A stretch of DNA of 64,000 bases from NCBI GenBank assembly GCA_900316445.1, contig ONCZ01000004.1, forward strand, positions 17,452 through 81,451, given 5' to 3'. Position numbers and translations under genes: made by a program. This document shows positions 49,908 through 57,274 of this stretch, piece by piece. Positions within the stretch are counted from its first letter, which is position 1. Each line of letters opens with the position of its first letter. The DNA is from an uncultured Prevotellaceae bacterium (GTDB lineage Bacteria; Bacteroidota; Bacteroidia; Bacteroidales; Bacteroidaceae). The notes under the pieces were generated by a model, which did no database searches, was not told the origin of the DNA, and saw nothing but the letters and a program-made list of their open reading frames with translations.

Positions 49908-51818
49908 TTACTTCTGAATGTACTTCTTACCGTCCTTGATGACAACGCCCTTGTAGGCAGCGTTGACTTTCTGACCAGCGAGGTTATAGATGGCACCATT
50001 CTCAGCCTTGGCAGCCTTCACATTCTTGATAGCAGTAGCCTCTTCGTCGAGCCAGATCACGCGAACACCAGCAGCACTCTTCTTTGCAACGATGAAGACG
50101 CAGTCATTGAGATAGAATGTACCCTCGTTGCTGATGGGCTTAAACTTCAGACCATTTGTTGAAATCTTAGCAACAGCATAGACGGCCTCACCCTTTGTAG
50201 CATCTGCATTCTTGTTAATCTCCTGGTTCGTCTCATGTTCCTCGTAATCAAGTTTGTTAGCCAAAAGACTACCAGTAAGATAGCGCTGAGTAACAACAGC
50301 ATCATCAGCTGCACCCTCACACTCGATGTACTTCTTACCGTCAGCTTCCTTAATCAAAGAAGAGGTGCCCTTGACCTTTATGATAACAGCCTGACCTAAT
50401 GCAACAACATACTTGTCATTGATAGAATACAGAGGATCCATGTAGATATTTGAACCATCAGCATAAGCCTCGTATACAACAACATCACCTTCGCCCTTGC
50501 TAATAGATGTCTTGGCAGCAGCAAAGAACTTAGCATAGTAAGTCGTGTTGTCATTTGATTCCAAGAAGATCTTGCTGGCGGGTGCAGCTGCCACTTCCCA
50601 CTTAACATTATTTACGTCATTTTCTACAGCGGTATCATCAAAATCCCGATTAACTTTCACCAATACGAATTCGCCATCATCTGATGCAGAGAATGCCTCC
50701 TCTCCAAATGCATCGTCTACTGCCTTAAGAGCGGTAACGGTCAACCTGATTGTCGATCCTGTAGCAGGAGTGACATCATCACCAGCGTTTGTGAAAGCAC
50801 CATCTTCGACAGCCTCTGCTTCGAGTTCGCCCTCAAAAGTCACGGTCTTCAGGTTCGTATTTCCCTTGAAAGCATCTGCCATAATAGCACCAGCTTCAAT
50901 GTCACCCTTGAAGGTAACAGAAGTCAGAGAAGGTTTAGTATCAGCACCTGTAGGTATACCAAGTTCATCAACGCCACCAGCAAACACCTTACCATTGACG
51001 ATCAGAGTCTTAATCGCTGAACCGTCCAAGGCATCAGCCAGAAGTGCAGGAGCTTTGGTGTAATCAAGTGTACCATCCGTGGTCTTATAAACCTTTGTTT
51101 CGGGCAACTCGAGAGTTTCGATCTTAACAGTTCCCTCAAGAGCACCACCAGCCAGCAAAACAATTCTGGTATTCTTGATGTTCTGAGTTGTAAGGGCCTT
51201 CAGGTGTGCCAGAGCAATACCGAAGTCCAAAGTACCCTCGTTCAGCGTGATGGTTGTCAATTTGTCATTGTCATCAGCGCCATTCCAGAAAGGAGTTGTG
51301 TAATTACCGGGGTCAGTAGCATCGTCAGTAGCTTTACCGTTGTCGGTAAAGTACAGCAGGCTCGGGCAGTTTGCAAAGCTGATAGACTTCAGCATAGGAT
51401 TATCTGCAAAAGCACCGTCCTTGATAAACGCCAGTTTAGACGGAGCCGATGCTGTTCCGAATTCAACGCTGGCAAGATTTCCGAAATCAGCGAAGGCATC
51501 TTCACCAATATACGTAACACTGGCAGCAATCTTCACACCCTTAACCTTAAGTCTGGGTTCTCCAACAAGCTCGTCAAATGCATTGTCGGCGATACCGATA
51601 ACCTGATAGGGGTCACCTGATGTGTTCGTAAGAGTAGCAGGAATCACGACGATACCGTCAGATGCAAACGCATAGTCGTTTGCGAATTGCGTAATTTCGA
51701 CCTTCAGGCCATCAACCTCTGCAAATTTGAAGCCGTCAGAAGCGAGCGTTACTTGCGCAAATGCGTTAGTGCTCAGCATTGCCATAACGGCAAGTGCGAA
51801 ATACTTAATTTTTTTCAT
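49908..51818 (-). CDS. BspA-like leucine-rich-repeat surface protein 1
   Basis: Product of 636 aa from the ATG at 51816-51818 with signal peptide MKKIKYFALAVMAMLSTNAFA. It contains repeated modules such as VIGIADNAFDEL, YIGEDAFADFGNL, FIKDGAFADNP and IMADAFKGNTNLKTVTFEG, the BspA/Treponema-pallidum LRR pattern used in adhesion to fibronectin or other bacteria. The last 35 residues (AKAENGAIYNLAGQKV, then YKGVVIKDGKKYIQK) are nearly identical to those of BspA-like protein 2 and form a probable sorting tail. Signal and tail are conserved, the middle differs. Expression is predicted ON in this orientation, from the promoter at 52152-52182. Confidence 0.88.
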   Translation of the reverse strand: MKKIKYFALAVMAMLSTNAFAQVTLASDGFKFAEVDGLKVEITQFANDYAFASDGIVVIPATLTNTSGDPYQVIGIADNAFDELVGEPRLKVKGVKIAASVTYIGEDAFADFGNLASVEFGTASAPSKLAFIKDGAFADNPMLKSISFANCPSLLYFTDNGKATDDATDPGNYTTPFWNGADDNDKLTTITLNEGTLDFGIALAHLKALTTQNIKNTRIVLLAGGALEGTVKIETLELPETKVYKTTDGTLDYTKAPALLADALDGSAIKTLIVNGKVFAGGVDELGIPTGADTKPSLTSVTFKGDIEAGAIMADAFKGNTNLKTVTFEGELEAEAVEDGAFTNAGDDVTPATGSTIRLTVTALKAVDDAFGEEAFSASDDGEFVLVKVNRDFDDTAVENDVNNVKWEVAAAPASKIFLESNDNTTYYAKFFAAAKTSISKGEGDVVVYEAYADGSNIYMDPLYSINDKYVVALGQAVIIKVKGTSSLIKEADGKKYIECEGAADDAVVTQRYLTGSLLANKLDYEEHETNQEINKNADATKGEAVYAVAKISTNGLKFKPISNEGTFYLNDCVFIVAKKSAAGVRVIWLDEEATAIKNVKAAKAENGAIYNLAGQKVNAAYKGVVIKDGKKYIQK

Positions 51819-51881
51819 TGTTCTTGAAATTTTTAGTTTATAAATTAATTGAATACTTAAAAAAATTGTTTCATTTATCCT

Positions 51882-51912
51882 CCTGCCCATGGCCCGAAGG
51901 CTTGCGGGCAGG
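51882..51912. other. 5' leader hairpin of BspA unit 1
   Basis: Minus-strand CCTGCCC ... GGGCAGG with an inner GCCTTCGGGC, directly followed by AGGAGGATAAAT. Unit 2 has CCTGTTCC ... GGACAGG (53720-53750), a compensatory change. Confidence 0.8.
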
Positions 51913-51929
51913 CTTCAGAGGGTAAAGTG

Positions 51930-52013
51930 CTACTTACCAGGCGCCTCCCCTCCCGGCAGCCTTTGGTACTCTGCGGGAGTCATACATTTTCTCAATACTT
52001 TCTGTTTCATCAT
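51930..52013 (-). CDS. Leader peptide ORF of BspA unit 1 (27 aa)
   Basis: Begins MMKQKVLRKCMTPAEY and ends PGGEAPGK. The unit 2 copy (53619-53702) differs only in the last residues (EVPGR). It lies in the 5' leader, about 110 bp before the BspA start, and is followed by the leader hairpin. Because the whole leader is an inverted repeat at high identity, conservation alone does not prove translation. Confidence 0.55.
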   Translation of the reverse strand: MMKQKVLRKCMTPAEYQRLPGGEAPGK

Positions 52014-52093
52014 TTTGATTGTTATTAAACTTATTAATATTGTTGTGAACTGAAATACTTCTTCTTTTCCTCGCGTCCATGCACGCCACAGAA

Positions 52094-52111
52094 ACATAGC
52101 GGGCACTATTT
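52094..52111. other. Candidate crossover site, left
   Basis: ACATAG, 6-bp core CGGGCA, CTATTT. Minus-strand reading gives AAATAG-TGCCCG-CTATGT, which matches the right site ACATAG-TGCCCG-CTATGT (53521-53538) except at one arm end: the arm-core-arm shape used by tyrosine recombinases. Confidence 0.7.
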
Positions 52112-52151
52112 AGACGACAATTTAGGAGCTGGTTTACCCTATACTCCGCTG

Positions 52152-52182
52152 CAAAATTATGATTTTTTTGTGATACGTGCAA
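52152..52182 (-). promoter_or_regulatory. Outward promoter inside the invertible segment
   Basis: Minus-strand TTG (52180-52182), 20-bp spacer, TAATTTTG (52152-52159), followed by cagcgg. It points through the left inverted repeat into BspA unit 1. No equivalent is seen at the right end of the segment. Confidence 0.8.
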
Positions 52183-52441
52183 GTTTTTAGAGGTTTTTTT
52201 TTATAAAAGTGCGATTTTTTTTGCTTTTTGGTGATAAAATCTATGAAAATTCCCACTTTATGGCCCATATTTAACATTTATCAACCTTCTATCCCATAAA
52301 TGCACTTTTGATGTGGTCAGCCTTTTGTCCTCGTTTTTTGAAAGAATAGCCCCTATGGTCTTTATTATTATATATAAATGTACGCGCGAGGATAACGGGG
52401 GAAATCTGAGTGTGGCAGGGTGTTTGTTATTGGATTTTATG

Positions 52442-52449
52442 TATCTTTG
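52442..52449 (+). promoter_or_regulatory. -7 element of the recombinase
   Basis: TATCTTTG, 14 bp before the ATG at 52463; a TTTG lies at 52423-52426 with a shorter than usual spacer. Confidence 0.6.
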
Positions 52450-52462
52450 TGAAAAAAAAGGT

Positions 52463-53497
52463 ATGGAAAACAAGATCATTACTACACAATTGAAGGCTCT
52501 GTTACTAGAGACGAGACGAGTATTGGAACTGGCCGACGGCCTGCATAGAGAGGCCGGACTGTCGAGGGGGAAGGTGAGCCTAAACGACTACCTGAGTGAC
52601 TATCACCAGAGAAACCTCGCTTGCCGTCGTGGGGGCAGTTATGACTCTATGATCCGCAATATGGAGAAACATCTGCGCCAATGCCTGGGATCTGATTTTG
52701 CTGCGCTGAGCGTGAGCGAGATCAACACAGCACTGTGCAAGCGTTTTGCCAGCTATCTGAAACAGGCTGTGAAGAAAACGGGGGAACCTCTCTCGCAGGT
52801 GAGCGCCCACCACTATTTCTCAGCTTTCCGCACAATGCTGGGTGAGGCCGTGGCCGACGGTTTACTGACGGATAATCCCGCCACGAGACTGCGGAAACAG
52901 GAGTTGCCGAAGCGCCCAATGGTGATGAAAACCTATCTGGATGCCGGCGAGGTAGCCCGATTGGCTATCACCGACTGTCGCTCGGAGGTGGTGAAGCGGG
53001 CCTTTATGTTCAGCTGTCTGACAGGCCTACGGCTGAGTGATATCCGCAGACTGCGCTGGCAGGACATAGAGAAGGAGGGAGACTGTTGGCGATTCTCGAT
53101 CATCATGCAGAAAACACAGGAGCCGTTGCAGGCCAAACTGAGCAGTGAGGCTCGTCGGTGGTTAGGAGATCCACAGAGGGAGAAGGTCTTTCCTCTACCT
53201 GTCAATTCGACACTGTCGAGGATACTGCGTCAATGGACGGCAGCGGCAGGCATCGCCAAGAACGTCACCTTCCACACAGCCCGCCACAGCTATGCCACGA
53301 TGGCGCTCTCTGCTGGGGCCGACATATACACCATCTCGAAACTGCTCGGCCATCGCAGCATCAACACCACGACAGTCTATGCCGCCGTCGTTGATACCCA
53401 GCGCGATGCCGCCGTTGACAGTGTGAGTAGTCTGCTTCGCCAACACCTCGATGAAATGACAGAGTCCCTTCTACAGACCACCCCTTTCCCCTCCTAA
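52463..53497 (+). CDS. Tyrosine recombinase (phage-integrase family, putative DNA invertase)
   Basis: Product of 344 aa from the ATG at 52463 (MENKIITTQLKALLLETRRV). The N-terminal core-binding domain has a SAM-like segment (SLNDYLSDYHQRN); the catalytic domain shows Arg in LTGLRLSDIRRLRW (about 190), HTARHSYATMAL with His 271 and Arg 274, LLGHRS with His 297 and nucleophile Tyr 306 in TTVYAA. Such enzymes carry out inversion of surface-gene promoters in Bacteroidales. The last residues QTTPFPS and the TAA come from a family E repeat. It lies inside the segment bounded by the inverted leaders and would itself flip. Confidence 0.93.
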   Translation: MENKIITTQLKALLLETRRVLELADGLHREAGLSRGKVSLNDYLSDYHQRNLACRRGGSYDSMIRNMEKHLRQCLGSDFAALSVSEINTALCKRFASYLKQAVKKTGEPLSQVSAHHYFSAFRTMLGEAVADGLLTDNPATRLRKQELPKRPMVMKTYLDAGEVARLAITDCRSEVVKRAFMFSCLTGLRLSDIRRLRWQDIEKEGDCWRFSIIMQKTQEPLQAKLSSEARRWLGDPQREKVFPLPVNSTLSRILRQWTAAAGIAKNVTFHTARHSYATMALSAGADIYTISKLLGHRSINTTTVYAAVVDTQRDAAVDSVSSLLRQHLDEMTESLLQTTPFPS

Positions 53498-53512
53498 CTC
53501 AGGAGGGGGAGG
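53474..53512. repeat. Family E repeat at the recombinase stop
   Basis: CAGACCACCCCTTTCCCCTC then CTAACTCAGGAGGGGGAGG; supplies the final codons and TAA stop, and its CCCCTCCT ... AGGAGGGG stem may terminate transcription. Confidence 0.85.
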
Positions 53513-53520
53513 TTACTCGA

Positions 53521-53538
53521 ACATAGTGCCCGCTATGT
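53521..53538. other. Candidate crossover site, right
   Basis: Perfect ACATAG-TGCCCG-CTATGT: 6-bp inverted arms around a 6-bp asymmetric core, at the inner edge of the right repeat arm. Confidence 0.72.
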
Positions 53539-53618
53539 TTCAGTGGCGTGCATGGACGCGAGCAAAAGAAGAAGTATTTCAGTTCACAACAATATTAATA
53601 AGTTTAATTACAATCAAA

Positions 53619-53702
53619 ATGATGAAACAGAAAGTATTGAGAAAATGTATGACTCCCGCAGAGTACCAAAGGCTGCCGGGAGGGGAGGTGCCTGGTAGAT
53701 AG
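53619..53702 (+). CDS. Leader peptide ORF of BspA unit 2 (27 aa)
   Basis: Begins MMKQKVLRKCMTPAEY and ends PGGEVPGR, stop TAG. Same position and length as the unit 1 copy. Possible role as attenuator leader or independent small protein; not distinguishable here. Confidence 0.55.
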   Translation: MMKQKVLRKCMTPAEYQRLPGGEVPGR

Positions 53703-53719
53703 TATTCTACGCTCTGATG

Positions 53720-53750
53720 CCTGTTCCCAAGCCTTCAGGCCAAGGACAGG
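53720..53750. other. 5' leader hairpin of BspA unit 2
   Basis: CCTGTTCC ... GGACAGG outer stem with inner GCCT-tc-AGGC, followed by AGGATAAAT. Covaries with 51882-51912. Confidence 0.8.
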
Positions 53751-53813
53751 AGGATAAATAGAAATTATTTTTTAAGTATTTCAATTAATTTATAAACTAA
53801 AAATTTCAAAAAC

Positions 53814-55874
53814 ATGAAAAAAATTAAGTTATTCGCTCTTGCTGCATTCGCAACGCTGAGCATTAATGCATTCGCGGCAGATATCGTGGGTGGTGGCTCA
53901 CAGGCATTTTCGCCTCTGACCTACAACTTTACGATTGATGAAACAACAAACCCTAAAACGTATACAGCAACTGTATCGGGATTGGTACAGAACATCACTG
54001 TGCCTGCGACTGTGGAGATTCCTGATTCTGTCGAAATGGAGGTAACACTCACTTCTGGTGCAGATGCTGGTGCAACAGTTAAGAGAAAGTTCCAGGTAGT
54101 TGGAATTGAAGAAAACGCTTTTGCTGGAACACCTGCAGCTGCCATTACAGCATTTACCATTAACGCTAAAGGTCTTGCCACTATTGGTGCAAGTGCTTTC
54201 GCTGGTACAAAGATTACCAAACTCGATCTCTCTAAGACGGTTGTGGCTAATGTCAAGAACTGGTTCGGTACAACTTACAAATCAGGAGACACTCCAGCCA
54301 AGACGAACACGACTCTTGAGGAGGTTACACTCAGCAATGTTTGGACATCAATCGACGGAGCTACTGCTGCTCCTGCTCCTGGTGCATTCGGAAACTGCAC
54401 AGCTCTGAAGACCATCAACTTTGGTAAGGTTCCTGATGCCCAAATGACCAGTGCCGGCTTTACTCAGACTATCAATAAGTTGGCTTTTGAGAACACCATT
54501 CTTACTGGTATCGTACTCTCTGGCACGAAAGTGGATGCATTCCCCGCTAATGGTCTGCTCTTTGCACCCGCTGCTGACCGAACCAAAGCTGCTGCCACTC
54601 AGAAGAACTCCTCTGTGAAGACTGTGACCCTTTCCAAGGGATTCAAGAATTTGAATGGTGCTCTGGCTTATTTCACAGGTTTGGAGACTCTTAATCTTGA
54701 CAGTCTGACTGGTACAGGTGCTGCGCTTAATGCAAACGAGCTCGACAGCTGTATAGCACTGAAGAAGGTGGTTATCCCTGCCAATATCGCAGCTGTCCCA
54801 GGCTATGCTTTCAACAACTGTAAGGCTCTGGCTTCAGTGTACTTCCAGCCGGCAAGTAGCACTCTTACGTCAATCGCAGGCTATGCTTTTAGTTCTTGTG
54901 CTATCGACACCATCACTGTGCCTCTGATTGATGACGCTGGTTCTACAATTGCACAGGCTGCCTTTGCAAATTGCGGTTCATTGACAACTTTCACAGTGAA
55001 GGCTGCTACAGTCGCAAATCTTACAACAGGTACAATTAACAGCAAAGCTTTTGTAGGTTGTAATGATTACATCACATTGGTGATTCCCGATGGACTTCTG
55101 ACAAAGTATGAGACTGGTGAAGTTAGTGCTCCTATGCACTGTAAGTTTAAGACTGCATCAGGTGCAGATGCTAAGGAACTCACAGGAACTGCTTATGCAA
55201 ACGGTTCTGGCAAATATTATGTGAAGTATAAGAACACAGGTACAAAGGACATCGCTATTGCTGCAGCTGATGCTTATGTATATGCTGCCTACCTGAACGC
55301 AGATTATAACACTCTCGACATGATTCGCTTCAAGACGAAGAAGGTTAATAATGTTGCTTCGTATGTTATTTCTCCGGATGATGTGGTACTCATTGTCACC
55401 GACAAAGAGAAAGTAGAATATACAACAATGACAACAAACAATGGCTCTACTTCTTGGGTGGCTGTAGCAGGCACAGCTGGTACTTATGATGAAGTTAATC
55501 AGTTGAAGATTGTGACAGATGCTGCAGGAACCACAAAGGCTGCTTTAGAGACAGCAGCACCTGTCGGTGTGACCTCTATCTATGTTTGGACGAACTCTGA
55601 GAAGAAAAAGACAACTGGTTTCCAAAAGCTTGGTAGCATCACAAACATCAAGAAAGATGTACTCTATGTGTATGCAAATCCTGCTGCAGGTGCTCGTCTG
55701 AACATCCGCTGGCTCGATGAGAACGGCAATGTTGAGGAAGAGGTAACTGCTATTCAGAGCATTGAGAGCGCTAAGGCTGAGAACGGCGCCATCTATAACC
55801 TCGCTGGTCAGAAGGTGAACGCTGCTTACAAGGGCGTTGTCATCAAGGACGGCAAGAAGTATATGCAGAAGTAA
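53814..55874 (+). CDS. BspA-like leucine-rich-repeat surface protein 2
   Basis: Product of 686 aa with signal peptide MKKIKLFALAAFATLSINAF. BspA-type modules recur: VVGIEENAFAGTPAAAIT, TIGASAFAGTKITKLDLSKT, AFGNCTALKTINFGK, VPGYAFNNCKALASVYFQPA and SIAGYAFSSCAIDTITV. The C-terminal 35 residues (AKAENGAIYNLAGQKV, then DGKKYMQK) match BspA-like protein 1. No promoter is visible in the leader or at the adjacent end of the recombinase segment, so it is predicted OFF in this orientation and switched ON after inversion. Thr/Ala-rich middle; predicted surface adhesin. Confidence 0.88.
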   Translation: MKKIKLFALAAFATLSINAFAADIVGGGSQAFSPLTYNFTIDETTNPKTYTATVSGLVQNITVPATVEIPDSVEMEVTLTSGADAGATVKRKFQVVGIEENAFAGTPAAAITAFTINAKGLATIGASAFAGTKITKLDLSKTVVANVKNWFGTTYKSGDTPAKTNTTLEEVTLSNVWTSIDGATAAPAPGAFGNCTALKTINFGKVPDAQMTSAGFTQTINKLAFENTILTGIVLSGTKVDAFPANGLLFAPAADRTKAAATQKNSSVKTVTLSKGFKNLNGALAYFTGLETLNLDSLTGTGAALNANELDSCIALKKVVIPANIAAVPGYAFNNCKALASVYFQPASSTLTSIAGYAFSSCAIDTITVPLIDDAGSTIAQAAFANCGSLTTFTVKAATVANLTTGTINSKAFVGCNDYITLVIPDGLLTKYETGEVSAPMHCKFKTASGADAKELTGTAYANGSGKYYVKYKNTGTKDIAIAAADAYVYAAYLNADYNTLDMIRFKTKKVNNVASYVISPDDVVLIVTDKEKVEYTTMTTNNGSTSWVAVAGTAGTYDEVNQLKIVTDAAGTTKAALETAAPVGVTSIYVWTNSEKKKTTGFQKLGSITNIKKDVLYVYANPAAGARLNIRWLDENGNVEEEVTAIQSIESAKAENGAIYNLAGQKVNAAYKGVVIKDGKKYMQK

Positions 55875-55899
55875 TCAACTATATTTATAACCCGTAATT

Positions 55900-55925
55900 G
55901 TGCGGGGGAGTCAAATCCCCTGCAC
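55900..55925. other. Intercistronic RNA hairpin, unit 2
   Basis: GTGCGGGGGA, loop gtcaaa, TCCCCTGCAC; counterpart of 49856-49881 with a compensatory pair change. Confidence 0.8.
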
Positions 55926-55949
55926 ATTACATAAAAAAGTTCAAAGAAA

Positions 55950-56081
55950 ATGGAAAAGAAATTTTATGAGATGCCTGAGGTAGAGGTGGTTGAACTGTAT
56001 CTGGAGGGTGCAATCCTCTCAGACAGCAACAAACCCGGTGTCATCGATGGCGAGGCTGACGACGAGGACGATCTCGGTTAA
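55950..56081 (+). CDS. Small acidic protein downstream of BspA-like gene 2 (43 aa)
   Basis: Reads MEKKFYEMPEVEVVELYLEG then AILSDSNKPGVIDGEADDED and DLG. Matches the product of 49692-49829 over the first 20 residues; both end in an acidic, Gly-containing tail. Located between a BspA-like gene and a terminator in both units, so probably co-expressed with the surface protein. No signal peptide or recognised family. Confidence 0.75.
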   Translation: MEKKFYEMPEVEVVELYLEGAILSDSNKPGVIDGEADDEDDLG

Positions 56082-56115
56082 TCCCCGTAACGATTTCTAT
56101 ATCGTCAAAACATCT

Positions 56116-56154
56116 GGTGCGCAGGCGCAATTCAATGCGCTTGTGCACCTTTTT
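56116..56154 (+). terminator. Terminator of BspA unit 2
   Basis: GGTGCGCAGGCGCA, loop, TGCGCTTGTGCACC, then TTTTT. Confidence 0.88.
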
Positions 56155-56177
56155 AGTTACTCTAAATCTAAAACAGC

Positions 56178-56858
56178 ATGGACGCTATCATCATCAAGAA
56201 GCAAAAAGAGACATCCATCACAAGCGAGGCTATCTATCAGCTGAAACAAGAAGCTTACAAGCAATGGATAGAGGCTGGCTACGAGGCTCCTTGGCTTCAT
56301 CATACATTGGAAGATGATGAAAAGAAAAGACGTGGGTCTGTGGTTTTTGTAGCACTCGACGCAGAAACGGGTGAACTGCTTGGCACGCACAGTTTGACAC
56401 TCAATCGTCGCAAGAATATGGCATTAGGTTATGGCTTGGCTGTTAGTCCTTCTGCCCAAAGGCACGGAGTGGCCAGCTGTCTTTTGAAAGATGAAGTACG
56501 TAGGCTGAAAGACGCTGGTTATATGTATATGATAGGCTATACGGCTGAGAGTGCTGTCTGGAGCGTCAGCTGGCATTTGCGTAACCAATACAGCATTATC
56601 GGCTACAAGCGCTCACCAGATGACAACTTTGCAAATTATGTGTTCCGCAAACAACTCATATCTGTCACTTTCTCGTCCCTTGATGGCATCGGATTCATAC
56701 TGCGGCATCCTGTCTATGCCCTCCATAGTAATGCAACCTTCTGTCTTCTTCGATTTGCTCTGTCATGTGCAGTCACGCGGATTACCAAGGATTCACAAGG
56801 GCGAGATAATCTCTTAGGAAGTTTCGCACGTAGAATCATCCGCAAAAGACATGCGTAA
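56178..56858 (+). CDS. GNAT family N-acetyltransferase, copy 2
   Basis: Product of 226 aa, paralogue of 44960-45589. FVALDAETGELLGTHSL, LAVSPSAQRHGVASCLLKDE (acetyl-CoA loop Q-R-H-G-V-A) and DDNFANYVFRKQL match copy 1 block by block. The C-terminal 60 residues are more divergent and end in basic RRIIRKRHA. It starts 24 bp after the terminator of BspA unit 2. Substrate unknown; the duplication with the BspA unit suggests the two belong to one module. Confidence 0.85.
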   Translation: MDAIIIKKQKETSITSEAIYQLKQEAYKQWIEAGYEAPWLHHTLEDDEKKRRGSVVFVALDAETGELLGTHSLTLNRRKNMALGYGLAVSPSAQRHGVASCLLKDEVRRLKDAGYMYMIGYTAESAVWSVSWHLRNQYSIIGYKRSPDDNFANYVFRKQLISVTFSSLDGIGFILRHPVYALHSNATFCLLRFALSCAVTRITKDSQGRDNLLGSFARRIIRKRHA

Positions 56859-56895
56859 TAGCGTGCTCATTCCCATGTTACCTATAAATTTGATA

Positions 56896-57090
56896 AACTA
56901 TGCCGCCCGTGCCGGTATTGATGCTAAACAACTGTATTTCAGGAATGTGTAGGGCGGCACACTTTGATAAAACTGTGCGGTAAGTATGCCGTAACTGTGC
57001 CGCCTTTGAGAAATGATGTGTGACTTTTGGGTATAGGCGAATGATTATTTGAGTATAGGCGAATGACTTGAAAGGCTATCTAAAGTCCCT
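56896..57090. repeat. Repeat Y, right copy
   Basis: Inverted relative to 45631-45847; has two tandem 22-bp units instead of nearly three, and the GGCGGCACA ... TGTGCCGCC pairing. Confidence 0.85.
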
Positions 57091-57110
57091 GAGCATAGGG
57101 CACAAAAGAT

Positions 57111-57228
57111 AAAAACCCACTCGGGAGAGTCGGTCAAAATGTTAATTAATGTAACATTTAAAATGTGAACTAAAAAGTAAAATTTTTAGTGTGTAGCTGT
57201 CGGCCCGCCGTGAAGGCCCGCCGACAGC
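57111..57228. repeat. Repeat X, right copy with terminator
   Basis: Inverted copy of 44757-44870. GCTGTCGG (57196-57203) and CCGACAGC (57221-57228) followed by AGTTTT act as a terminator on +. Confidence 0.85.
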
Positions 57229-57274
57229 AGTTTTAACAAGAAGATGGAAGAAAGAAGATGCGTGGAAGGGTTAC

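Larger units (their letters stand above)
51760..52109. repeat. Long inverted repeat, left arm
   Basis: From the inner edge ATAGTGCCCGC (minus strand, 52109) through the leader peptide, hairpin and the first about 60 bp of the BspA gene. Matches 53523-53872 in inverted orientation with scattered substitutions; perfect over long blocks near the inner edge. Confidence 0.92.
53523..53872. repeat. Long inverted repeat, right arm
   Basis: Inverted partner of 51760-52109. Contains leader peptide ORF, hairpin and the signal-peptide codons of BspA-like gene 2. Confidence 0.92.

Noticed and set aside
51934-52182. 82-codon ORF in the left leader region on the minus strand
   Set aside because: It begins upstream of the predicted promoter's start site and overlaps the conserved 27-codon leader ORF in another frame; not preserved on the right side.
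52463-53497. Recombinase as part of an insertion sequence or integrative element
   Set aside because: No transposase partner, no attachment duplication in a tRNA, and no cargo; the flanking inverted repeats are gene leaders, which fits inversion better.
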